Shown piece after piece: positions 1 to 7,052 of a stretch of DNA of 7,841 nucleotides. The notes beneath the pieces were generated by a model. The model was not told the DNA's origin. It ran no database searches and was given only the letters and a program-made list of their open reading frames with translations. The DNA lies in NCBI GenBank assembly GCA_963591145.1, contig CAVARE010000029.1:1-7841 (forward strand), given 5' to 3'. Positions within the stretch are counted from its first letter, which is position 1. The number at the start of each line of letters is the position of its first letter. The position numbers were made by a program, and so were the translations under genes. Source of the DNA: RGIG5612 sp963591145. GTDB taxonomy: Bacteria > Bacillota > Clostridia > Lachnospirales > Lachnospiraceae.

Positions 1-3000
1 AGATGGCCAATGAAATCAATCGAATCGACCCGCTATTTAAGACCCAGGAAGAATATAATGAATTTAAGGAGCGTCATGCCAGGGCAACCGTTGCAAAGGC
101 TCCACTGAGTGAATATCAAGGCAATCTGTTCCTGGGCATTGATGCAGGCTCTACGACTACCAAGATCGCGCTGGTGGGAGACGATGGCGTCCTCAGGTGG
201 TCATTTTATGATAATAATCATGGCTCTCCGCTGGAAACAACAATCAGGGCTATGTCAGAATTAAAGCCGCTGCTTCCTGAAGGATGCAGGATCGCATATT
301 CCTGCTCTACAGGATATGGTGAGGCGCTGCTTAAGGCCGCGCTGATGCTGGACGAGGGAGAGGTTGAAACCGTGGCACATTATTATGCTGCGAGATTCTT
401 CGAGCCTGATGTGGACTGCATACTGGATATCGGCGGTCAGGATATGAAATATATCAGAATCAAGGATGGTGCCATCGATGACATCATGCTTAATGAAGCA
501 TGCTCCTCGGGCTGCGGCTCATTTATTGAAAACTTCGCTTCATCCATGAATATGAGTGTGCAGTATTTCGCGCAGGCGGCACTATTTGCTCCTCAGCCTA
601 CAGACCTGGGCACGAGATGCACGGTATTCATGAATTCTAATGTTAAGCAGGCGCAGAAGGAGGGCGCGCAGCTCTCCGAGATCTCGGCAGGGCTGTCATA
701 TTCGGTTATCAAGAACGCTCTCTATAAGGTTATCAAGCTGACTGATCCTGAGAGTCTGGGTAAGAAGATCGTAGTTCAGGGCGGTACCTTCTATAATGAT
801 TCTGTGCTGCGTGCGCTGGAGCTTATAACCGGAAGACAGGTCATAAGGCCTGATATCGCCGGCATCATGGGAGCATTCGGCGCGGCTCTGATCGCCCGTG
901 AAAGATATACAGCCAGGGAAATCGAGAATGTTTCAATGGGATTATCAGCACCAGCATCATCCATGTTGAGTATTAATGATATCCTTAGTTTGGAATTTAA
1001 AACCACGCTTGCCCATTGTAAGGGATGTACTAACAGCTGTCTGCTTACGATCAACAACTTCTCAGGGGGCAGAAAATACATCTCCGGAAACAGATGTGAG
1101 AAGGCTCTGGGCAAATCAAAATCTGATGATTCCGTGCCTAATCTGTTCAAATATAAGCTGAGCAGAATGTTCGATTACGAGCCTCTCGAGGAGTCATCCG
1201 CTCCCCGCGGTATAGTCGGCATTCCTCGTGTCCTTAATATGTATGAGAACTTCCCGTTCTGGGCTACGTTCTTCAAGGAGCTGGGCTATAGTGTCAAATT
1301 ATCACCGCTATCATCCAGGGCTATATATGAACTGGGAATCGAGTCCATCCCATCCGAGTCAGAATGTTATCCGTCTAAGCTGGCTCATGGACATGTGCAG
1401 TGGCTCATTAACTCAGGCGTGAAATTCATCTTCTATCCTTGCGTTGCATTTGAACGCAATGAAACTCCTGATGCCAATAACCACTACAACTGCCCTATCG
1501 TAACCAGCTATCCGGAGAATATCAAAAATAATGTTGAGGATATAGACAGATTAAATGTGACATTTGAGCATCCGTTCTTCTCTATGAAGGATCTGACCAC
1601 ATTTGCCAATGGACTGGTGCGGGTATTTAATAAGAAATATAACATTCCTGCAGACGAGGTTAAGGCGGCTGCGTCTAAGGCCTGGGAAGAGCTTCTTAAG
1701 GCCAAGAAGGATATTGAAAATAAAGGCGAGGATGTTCTGCAGTGGATGAAGGACAACAACCGTCAGGGCATCGTGCTGGCAGGTCGTCCTTATCATATAG
1801 ACCCGGAGATCAATCATGGCGTGCCGGAGCTGATCACTTCCTATGGGGTGGCGGTGCTTACTGAGGATTCGGTATCACATCTGAGCCATGTAGACAGACC
1901 TCTGATTGCTCTGGATCAATGGATGTATCATTCCCGTCTGTATCGTGCCGCTAATTTTGTTAAGACTCAGGATAATCTGAACCTCATCCAACTGTTCTCC
2001 TTCGGCTGCGGCCTGGATGCGGTAACCACGGACGTAGTTCGGGATATATTGACCCACAGCAAGAAGATATATACTGTTCTTAAAATTGACGAGGTAAGTA
2101 ATCTGGGAGCTGCAAGGATCCGTGTGAGATCACTTCTGGCTGCACTGCGTGACAGGACGGAATTGGCATCTGAAATGCCATATCAGTCAACTGCATTTAA
2201 CAGGATCGAATTCACGAAGCAGATGCGTAAGGAGGGATATACTATTCTGGCTCCGCAGATGGCTCCGGTACAATTTGACTTGATCAAGGAAGCATTTGAC
2301 TCCGAAGGATACAACTTCGTGATACTTGAAAATGACAATAAGCATTCCATCGACGCAGGATTAAAATATGTCAATAATGATGCCTGCTATCCGTCGATTA
2401 TCGTAGTCGGACAGATGATGGACGCGCTGCTGTCAGGCAAATACGATCTTAACAAAACCGCTCTTCTCATCACTCAGACAGGCGGCGGCTGCAGGGCATC
2501 TAACTATATCGGATTTATCAGGCGCGCTCTTACAAATGCGGGACTGGGACATATTCCGGTTATATCCTTCAGCGTGGGGCTGGAGAAGAATTCCGGTTTT
2601 AAGCTCACGCTGCCAATAATAACCAAAGCCCTGTGTGCGCTGGTAATAGGCGACGTGCTCATGAAGGTTACAAATGCCACCAGACCATATGAGGCTGTGC
2701 CAGGATCTACTGACGCACTCTACAAGAAATGGTCTGATATCGTGAAGGCAGAGATAGATAAGCATGCCTTTACAAAGAGGACTTCCAACAGACTTATCAA
2801 GGCTATCATTAAGGATTTTGACGAGCTGGAACGTATTGATGTTAAGAAGCCTAGGGTCGGCGTAGTCGGAGAGATTCTGGTTAAGTTCAGCCCTGTGGCT
2901 AACAGAGATATCATAAGGCTTCTTGAGAAGGAAGGAGCCGAGGGTGTGATGCCTGACCTGATGGATTTCCTTCTCTACTGCCTGTATAACAATTACTTCA

Positions 3001-3440
3001 AGGTAGATAACTATTCTGAGAAGAAATCGACTGCTACAATTTCTAATATCGGAATAAGATTCCTGGAATTCATGAGAAAGGAAGCCAATGAATATCTGAG
3101 ACAGAGCAAGCATTTTGTGCCTGCCTCTCAGATCGGTGAACTGGCACGCATGGCCTCTGAATATGTCTCCACCGGCAATCAGTGCGGTGAGGGCTGGTTC
3201 CTGACGGGCGAGATGATGGAGCTGATCCAAGAAGGCGTTCCTAATATAGTCTGCGTTCAGCCATTTGGCTGCCTGCCGAATCATATCATGGGTAAGGGCG
3301 TTATCAAATCCATCAGGAATAAACATCCTGAGGCAAATATCGTCGCCATCGACTATGACCCGGGAGCATCCGAGGTTAACCAGCTGAACAGAATCAAGCT
3401 GATGCTGTCCACCGCCAGAAGCAATATGGAAAATCAATAA
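1..3440 (+). CDS. Acyl-CoA dehydratase activase / DUF2229 fusion protein (5'-partial)
   Basis: This is a large ATP-dependent iron-sulfur protein related to the activators of 2-hydroxyacyl-CoA dehydratases (HgdC/BcrA/BadF family), predicted cytoplasmic and oxygen-sensitive. Counting from the ATG at 3, an ASKHA ATPase domain spans about 43-300, with phosphate motifs GIDAGSTTTK (45-54) and DIGGQDMK (142-149) and adenosine motif GGTFYNDS (260-267). Cys167 (NEAC) and Cys206 (TRCTVF) match the two cysteines that hold the bridging [4Fe-4S] cluster in HgdC. A cysteine set follows, CX2CX3C at 339/342/346 plus Cys365, then a DUF2229-like region (from about 403) and a dehydratase-subunit-like C-terminal half with Cys795, Cys830, Cys1084 and Cys1090. 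Family members usually reach about 1,400 residues with two ATPase domains. The visible N-terminus resembles the linker before the second one, so the gene probably begins upstream and the ATG at 3 is internal. Its substrate or partner is unknown. The stop is TAA at 3438-3440. Confidence 0.9.
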   Translation, partial: MANEINRIDPLFKTQEEYNEFKERHARATVAKAPLSEYQGNLFLGIDAGSTTTKIALVGDDGVLRWSFYDNNHGSPLETTIRAMSELKPLLPEGCRIAYSCSTGYGEALLKAALMLDEGEVETVAHYYAARFFEPDVDCILDIGGQDMKYIRIKDGAIDDIMLNEACSSGCGSFIENFASSMNMSVQYFAQAALFAPQPTDLGTRCTVFMNSNVKQAQKEGAQLSEISAGLSYSVIKNALYKVIKLTDPESLGKKIVVQGGTFYNDSVLRALELITGRQVIRPDIAGIMGAFGAALIARERYTAREIENVSMGLSAPASSMLSINDILSLEFKTTLAHCKGCTNSCLLTINNFSGGRKYISGNRCEKALGKSKSDDSVPNLFKYKLSRMFDYEPLEESSAPRGIVGIPRVLNMYENFPFWATFFKELGYSVKLSPLSSRAIYELGIESIPSESECYPSKLAHGHVQWLINSGVKFIFYPCVAFERNETPDANNHYNCPIVTSYPENIKNNVEDIDRLNVTFEHPFFSMKDLTTFANGLVRVFNKKYNIPADEVKAAASKAWEELLKAKKDIENKGEDVLQWMKDNNRQGIVLAGRPYHIDPEINHGVPELITSYGVAVLTEDSVSHLSHVDRPLIALDQWMYHSRLYRAANFVKTQDNLNLIQLFSFGCGLDAVTTDVVRDILTHSKKIYTVLKIDEVSNLGAARIRVRSLLAALRDRTELASEMPYQSTAFNRIEFTKQMRKEGYTILAPQMAPVQFDLIKEAFDSEGYNFVILENDNKHSIDAGLKYVNNDACYPSIIVVGQMMDALLSGKYDLNKTALLITQTGGGCRASNYIGFIRRALTNAGLGHIPVISFSVGLEKNSGFKLTLPIITKALCALVIGDVLMKVTNATRPYEAVPGSTDALYKKWSDIVKAEIDKHAFTKRTSNRLIKAIIKDFDELERIDVKKPRVGVVGEILVKFSPVANRDIIRLLEKEGAEGVMPDLMDFLLYCLYNNYFKVDNYSEKKSTATISNIGIRFLEFMRKEANEYLRQSKHFVPASQIGELARMASEYVSTGNQCGEGWFLTGEMMELIQEGVPNIVCVQPFGCLPNHIMGKGVIKSIRNKHPEANIVAIDYDPGASEVNQLNRIKLMLSTARSNMENQ

Positions 3441-3470
3441 TCTTAGGATATTTTGAGATAGATAAAGTCA

Positions 3471-3513
3471 AAAAAGCAGCCTTGGAAGCGGTTATGCCTC
3501 CAGGCTGCTTTTA
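3471..3513. terminator. Bidirectional rho-independent terminator between convergent genes
   Basis: Arms AAAAGCAGCC (3472-3481) and GGCTGCTTTT (3503-3512) are perfect reverse complements. The stem extends inward through TGGA/TCCA past a bulged T, leaving a short loop. Read on the plus strand, the stem ends in a T-run 31 bases after the activase stop; read on the minus strand, the A-run becomes a T-run about 57 bases after the ung stop. It can therefore end transcription from both sides. The remaining bases between the two genes hold nothing else I recognise. Confidence 0.88.
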
Positions 3514-3569
3514 AATATTCATAATAAAGTGGCAGGGTTCACGATAAGGAGGATTAGTCCAGTTTAGAT

Positions 3570-4238
3570 TCAGTGTATCTGCCAGTCTATAGGTTCCACG
3601 CCATGAGCTCTGAGAAAGTCGTTGCACTGAGAGAAGTGTCTGCATCCGAAGAAGCCTCTGTATGCCGATAGCGGACTCGGATGTGGTGCTTTTAATACCA
3701 GATGATTAGGATTATTTAGTATTCTTCCCTTGGTTTGTGCCGGACTGCCCCACAGCATAAAAACTATAGGTCTGTCTACTTTATTAAGCACCTGCATGGC
3801 GGCATCTGTGAATTCCTCCCAGCCCATGTTTCTATGGGAATTGGCTTCATGGGCGCGCACCGTAAGAACGGTATTAAGAAGCAGCACACCCTGCTCAGCC
3901 CACTCTGTCAGATTACCATGATTAGGAATGCTGCAGCCCAGATCGTCATGAAGCTCCTTATAAATATTTACCAATGACGGAGGAATGTCTACACCCTTAT
4001 TTACTGAGAAGCACAGGCCATGAGCCTGACCTACGTTATGATATGGATCCTGTCCCAGGATCACTACCTTAACCTTCTCGAGAGGCGTGAAGCTAAAGGC
4101 ATTAAAAATATCATCTCCAGGCGGGAAGATCTGCCTGGTGCTATATTCTTCATTTATAAAATCATATAACTTCTTATAATATGGCTTGGCAAATTCCGGC
4201 TTTAACGCCAGCTGCCAGTCACTGCTCATAGGTGCCAT
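3570..4238 (-). CDS. ung: Uracil-DNA glycosylase, family 1
   Basis: It removes uracil from DNA by cleaving the N-glycosidic bond, the first step of base excision repair of deaminated cytosine or misincorporated dUMP. The 222-residue product is full length for the family (about 220-230). The water-activating motif GQDPYH (62-67) has catalytic Asp64; Phe77 lies in the uracil pocket stretch GLCFSV; Asn122 in LLLNTVLTVR gives uracil specificity; HPSPLSAYRG (186-195) supplies catalytic His186 and the DNA-intercalating loop. Spacing matches E. coli Ung almost residue for residue. The start at 4238 is preceded by GGAG (4247-4244) with a 5-base spacer, preferable to the second Met at codon 4. It begins 21 bp after the histidine kinase stop on the same strand with no visible promoter or terminator in the gap, so it is probably the last gene of that operon. 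Confidence 0.97.
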   Translation of the reverse strand: MAPMSSDWQLALKPEFAKPYYKKLYDFINEEYSTRQIFPPGDDIFNAFSFTPLEKVKVVILGQDPYHNVGQAHGLCFSVNKGVDIPPSLVNIYKELHDDLGCSIPNHGNLTEWAEQGVLLLNTVLTVRAHEANSHRNMGWEEFTDAAMQVLNKVDRPIVFMLWGSPAQTKGRILNNPNHLVLKAPHPSPLSAYRGFFGCRHFSQCNDFLRAHGVEPIDWQIH

Positions 4239-4259
4239 AAATTCTCCGTTCTCGCTGTA

Positions 4260-5963
4260 TCAGTTCTGGTTGTCATCACCAGACTGTCCGCCTGTATCAT
4301 CAGACTTCCTGGTTATCTTATTTTTTATACCTTTCCACAGAGGGACCTCTGATAATTTAAGATGGCTGTGTTTCTCTTGTTTTAAGCCCTCAGCATTATC
4401 TGACGATTGCTTGTCTTTTTTATTAGCATTTGCCTTCTTATCAGACTGCAGACTCTGTGAATTAATGGAACTTTCGGCTGGCTCCAGCTCGAAATAGAAT
4501 GCCACGCCGTCTGGCAGGTTATATACTCCACACTTCTGATCCAGAGAGTCAGCGATGGCCTTAACAATCGAAAGACCCAGACCTGAACCGCCGTATTCTC
4601 TGGTTCTGGCCTTGTCTACTTTATAGAACTTGCCCCAGAGCTTATCCAGTTCATCTTCAGGAATGTTCTGACCTGAATTAAATACCGTTACACGTATGTG
4701 GTCCTCAATCTTTTCGACGTTGATTTTAATGATCTTGCGCTCATCCATGTGATGAAGTGCGTTATTAAAATAATTGACCATAACGTCTTCGAAGAGGAAT
4801 TCATCTGACCAGACATAGGCAACGTCGGTATTGTTGAAGAAAATATTGGCCCCGCTCTCTTCTATGATCACTATCATGTTGCGCAGAAATCCATCTATTA
4901 CCTCTACGACATTGAATCTCTCCAGTGTGACCGCGCTCTTGCCCTGCTCTAACTGATTGAGAGCGGAGAGCTTCTTGATCATGAGATTCATCTTCTCTGC
5001 CTCGTCGATTATGACATCACAGTAATAATCCTGATCTTCCTTACTCTCGAATATGCCTTCCTTGAGGCCCTCGGCATAGCCTGAGATCAGCGCGATAGGA
5101 GTCTTAAGCTCGTGGGAAACGTCTGACATGTATTTCTTACGGGCTTCTTCTATCTCATCCTTAGCCTTTAACTCATTCTTAAGATTAAGGTTGGCTGTTT
5201 TCAGCTCCCTGATGGTCTGCTCTAGCTTGTGCGCCATCTCGGATACGTTCTGGGACAGGACACCTATTTCGTCGTTTCTCTTACGCTCTTCTCCCAGCGG
5301 AAGGTCGAAGTCACCTTCATTTACCTTAACAGTAACCTGCGCCAGACGCTTAAGAGGCTCTGTAAATGTTCTTAATATCAGCAGCAATATGACGCCGAAT
5401 ACCATGAACATTATACCGGTAACGGCCAGGAAGAAGCTTAAGGTTACCGTGATATGATTCTGCACGCCGGAATATGAGCATCTGAAGATAAACGAGCAGC
5501 CGTCATTGAAAAAGCCCCACATTTCAAGATATGCTGTATTTCCGTTGTCGTCATTAACGGTCTGTATAGTATAATTATCGCCGTATTCTATTATATTATT
5601 CTCGTCCCGGTCTCTCAGGAAGGTAAGGTTATTAAGACGCTGATACAATATGTCGGTATTGCCATAAGAAAAGGCAGTCGAACCTGAAGGACTGACTACC
5701 AGCATCGAAAATGCGTTTTTCTCGCATATTTCGGTAAGCTCCTTGTAGTATTCCTTCGGCACACTGCCAAAACCTGTATTTATATCTGATTCTTCATCAT
5801 ACATCTGTCGTATAATGTTATTTGCATTGATCATCTCCTGAGTGATTATGCCGATATAGTACCTAGTGGCAAATATCGCGCAAAAGCCCAGACCCATTGA
5901 AAATGCCAGGATGAACAATATAACACAATATGCAGCTGTCTTTTTCCTGATGGAGAATTTCAT
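4260..5963 (-). CDS. Membrane-bound sensor histidine kinase (VanS/PhoR-like), with charged C-terminal tail
   Basis: It is predicted to autophosphorylate on His284 and pass the phosphate to the adjacent response regulator. Order of parts in 567 residues: transmembrane segment 11-32, extracytoplasmic sensor region about 35-170 (with Cys156 and Cys162), second transmembrane segment 171-197, HAMP about 198-250 running into a coiled stretch, HisKA dimerisation domain with H-box SHELKTP (283-289), and ATPase domain with N-box Asn397-Asn401, G1-like FNSGQNI (428-434), F-box Phe446 and G2 GGSGLGLS (458-465). The G1 box has Asn where many kinases have Asp, a variant also seen in VanS-like kinases. After the ATPase domain (about 495) comes an unusual tail of roughly 70 residues rich in Lys, Ser, Asp, Asn and Gln. 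Its ATG overlaps the regulator's TGA (ATGA, 5963-5960); a GAGG lies 7 bases upstream inside the regulator gene. The signal cannot be read from sequence. Confidence 0.95.
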   Translation of the reverse strand: MKFSIRKKTAAYCVILFILAFSMGLGFCAIFATRYYIGIITQEMINANNIIRQMYDEESDINTGFGSVPKEYYKELTEICEKNAFSMLVVSPSGSTAFSYGNTDILYQRLNNLTFLRDRDENNIIEYGDNYTIQTVNDDNGNTAYLEMWGFFNDGCSFIFRCSYSGVQNHITVTLSFFLAVTGIMFMVFGVILLLILRTFTEPLKRLAQVTVKVNEGDFDLPLGEERKRNDEIGVLSQNVSEMAHKLEQTIRELKTANLNLKNELKAKDEIEEARKKYMSDVSHELKTPIALISGYAEGLKEGIFESKEDQDYYCDVIIDEAEKMNLMIKKLSALNQLEQGKSAVTLERFNVVEVIDGFLRNMIVIIEESGANIFFNNTDVAYVWSDEFLFEDVMVNYFNNALHHMDERKIIKINVEKIEDHIRVTVFNSGQNIPEDELDKLWGKFYKVDKARTREYGGSGLGLSIVKAIADSLDQKCGVYNLPDGVAFYFELEPAESSINSQSLQSDKKANANKKDKQSSDNAEGLKQEKHSHLKLSEVPLWKGIKNKITRKSDDTGGQSGDDNQN

Positions 5964-6640
5964 TCTGTAACCTCGAACTTATAGCCCATGCCCCAGATGG
6001 TCTTAATGTAGTCACCGCATTTGCCCAGCTTGCTTCGGATCTTCTTAACATGCGTGTCGATTGTTCTGGCATCGCCGAAATAATCGTAATTCCATACGCT
6101 ATTAAGGATCTTCTCTCTTGAGAGTGCGATGCCTTTATTCTCGATAAAGTAGCACAGCAGCTCGAATTCCTTATAGCTCAGCTCTATCGGCTCGCCGTCT
6201 ACGGTTACTATATGCGAGGTCTTATTGACCTCGACCTTGCCTGCGGAGATAATGTCCTGCTCATCCATCTTGTGGGTTCTGTGCAGGATCGCGTCAATTC
6301 TCGCAACCAGGATCTTCGGGCTGAATGGTTTGGAAATATAATCGTCGATTCCGAGATCGAATCCCAGGAGCTCGTCCATCTCCTCGCCCTTGGCCGTAAG
6401 CATGATGATAGGGATCTTAGAGAATTTTCTTATCTCCCTGCAGCACTCCCAGCCGTCCATCTTAGGCATCATTACGTCAAGGATAACCAGGTCTATGCTC
6501 TTGTCCGTGTAGACCATCTCAAGAGCTTCCTCGCCATTAGAGGCCTCAACTACCATATATTGCTTAGCAACCAGAAAGTCCTTGACTAATTTTCTCATTC
6601 TGGCTTCATCATCAACTACAAGTATTTTAAGATTATCCAT
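5960..6640 (-). CDS. OmpR/PhoB-family response regulator
   Basis: This is the DNA-binding partner of the kinase encoded immediately downstream. Numbered from the ATG at 6640 (226 residues), the receiver domain (about 1-120) has the acidic pair Asp10/Asp11, phospho-acceptor Asp55 in LVILDVMMP, Thr82 and Lys104 (in YISKPF). A winged-helix effector domain follows (about 132-224) with recognition-helix sequence RTIDTHVKKIRSKLG and the usual GYKF end. All catalytic positions are intact, so phosphorylation-dependent activity is expected. An in-frame GTG at 6646 would add two residues, but the Shine-Dalgarno AAGGAG (6651-6646) overlaps that GTG and sits 5 bases before the ATG at 6640, so 6640 is the likely start. 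It is first in the operon with the kinase and ung. Its target genes are unknown. Confidence 0.96.
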   Translation of the reverse strand: MDNLKILVVDDEARMRKLVKDFLVAKQYMVVEASNGEEALEMVYTDKSIDLVILDVMMPKMDGWECCREIRKFSKIPIIMLTAKGEEMDELLGFDLGIDDYISKPFSPKILVARIDAILHRTHKMDEQDIISAGKVEVNKTSHIVTVDGEPIELSYKEFELLCYFIENKGIALSREKILNSVWNYDYFGDARTIDTHVKKIRSKLGKCGDYIKTIWGMGYKFEVTE

Positions 6641-6645
6641 ATTCA

Positions 6646-6651
6646 CTCCTT
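6646..6651 (-). promoter_or_regulatory. Ribosome binding site that fixes the response-regulator start
   Basis: AAGGAG on the minus strand ends 5 bases before the ATG at 6640. Because its last G is the first base of the alternative GTG at 6646, the GTG cannot use it, which settles the start choice. Confidence 0.85.
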
Positions 6652-6653
6652 AA

Positions 6654-6671
6654 ACATAGCAACATCTATGT
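6654..6671. repeat. Short inverted repeat in the response-regulator leader
   Basis: Arms ACATAG (6654-6659) and CTATGT (6666-6671) are perfect reverse complements around a 6-base centre, directly upstream of the regulator's Shine-Dalgarno site and next to an AT-rich TATATA (6676-6671, minus) that could be a -10 box. It could be an operator (for example autoregulation) or a weak leader hairpin. Such a short repeat may also be chance. Confidence 0.3.
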
Positions 6672-6687
6672 ATATAATGCAAATCTA

Positions 6688-6958
6688 CTGCATGCCGTGA
6701 ACCTCGGCGTGCAGCCCCTGCTCGAAAACGCCTTCAATGATTTGTTATAAAAGTCCCAGACAGCGGCTGTGCAACAAGGCAAGCTTGTTTGACTTGTTGT
6801 GCAGCCATTGGGTGGGCTAGCCTGCATGAACACGTAGAGCGTTAGCTCGGAGTGCGAAGTGTCAGACGCAGCTGCGAGAGTGCTGCAAGCACGTAGCAGC
6901 TGACTTATTTATAACGCATCTTATACATGGGAGCTGCGCCGTCCCGGCATGGGCACGA
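6688..6958. repeat. Palindrome-rich intergenic element, copy A (MITE/REP-like)
   Basis: This element fills most of the 406-bp gap between the response regulator and mntP, and no credible ORF lies in it. It is a chain of hairpins: 6688-6714 (10-bp stem with one G-T pair), 6765-6806 (14-bp stem counting two G-U pairs), the palindrome GGCTAGCC (6815-6822), GAGC/GCTC around GTTA (about 6837-6848), and CAGCTGC/GCAGCTG arms around 6869-6902 enclosing GTGCT/AGCAC. The two ends resemble imperfect inverted repeats: ATGCCG...CGGCG..CAGC...TTATAAAAGTC on the left, and on the right, read in reverse complement, ATGCCG...CGGCGCAGC...TTATAAATAAGTC. The right part, 6861-6953, recurs inverted at 7762-7841. 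A non-autonomous mobile element or a REP-type cluster fits best; a structured RNA is less supported. Exact ends are uncertain. Confidence 0.7.
6765..6806. repeat. Strong internal hairpin of copy A
   Basis: Arms GGCTGTGCAACAAG (6765-6778) and CTTGTTGTGCAGCC (6793-6806) pair along all 14 positions if two G-U pairs are allowed, with a 14-base loop. No T-run follows on either strand, so it is not a typical terminator. The G-U pairs keep the stem intact in RNA from either strand, though they are mismatches in cruciform DNA. Confidence 0.7.
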
Positions 6959-7047
6959 ATATAAGTTTACTGTATATCACATACCCATAACTTTCGGCTT
7001 TATGTTACCAAAACAATGTGAAAATTGTATGTAAGATGCGGATAAAT
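6907..7047. repeat. Imperfect inverted repeat linking the mntP 3' flank to copy A
   Basis: Arm 1 (6907-6928), read in reverse complement, and arm 2 (7029-7047) share ATGT, AAGATGCG and ATAAAT in order, with one mismatch and three gap positions: 18 of the 19 bases of arm 2 match. Arm 2 begins 6 bases past the mntP stop. In an mntP transcript the arms could pair and enclose about 100 bases, making a large 3' structure. Alternatively arm 2 is a remnant of another element copy. Confidence 0.5.
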
Positions 7048-7052
7048 TTGCC

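Noticed and set aside
2433..3437. A 334-codon open frame on the minus strand opposite the end of the activase gene
   Set aside because: It lies entirely antisense to a clearly conserved coding region. Its translation shows no recognisable domain, so it is most likely an open shadow frame produced by codon bias.
6212..6589. A 125-codon plus-strand open frame opposite the response regulator
   Set aside because: It is antisense to a conserved receiver domain and has no homology I recognise; treated as a shadow.
6646..6648. GTG at 6646 as the response-regulator start
   Set aside because: The AAGGAG ribosome site overlaps the GTG, whereas its spacing to the ATG at 6640 is ideal.
6688..6958. Copy A as a CRISPR array, tRNA or known small RNA
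   Set aside because: There are no regularly spaced identical repeats, no cloverleaf with CCA-end logic, and no promoter/terminator pair that would define a transcript. The inverted second copy at 7762 points to a dispersed DNA repeat.
7013..7028. ACAAT/ATTGT hairpin as an mntP terminator
   Set aside because: The stem is only 5 AT-rich base pairs, with a short T-run on the minus strand; too weak to call.
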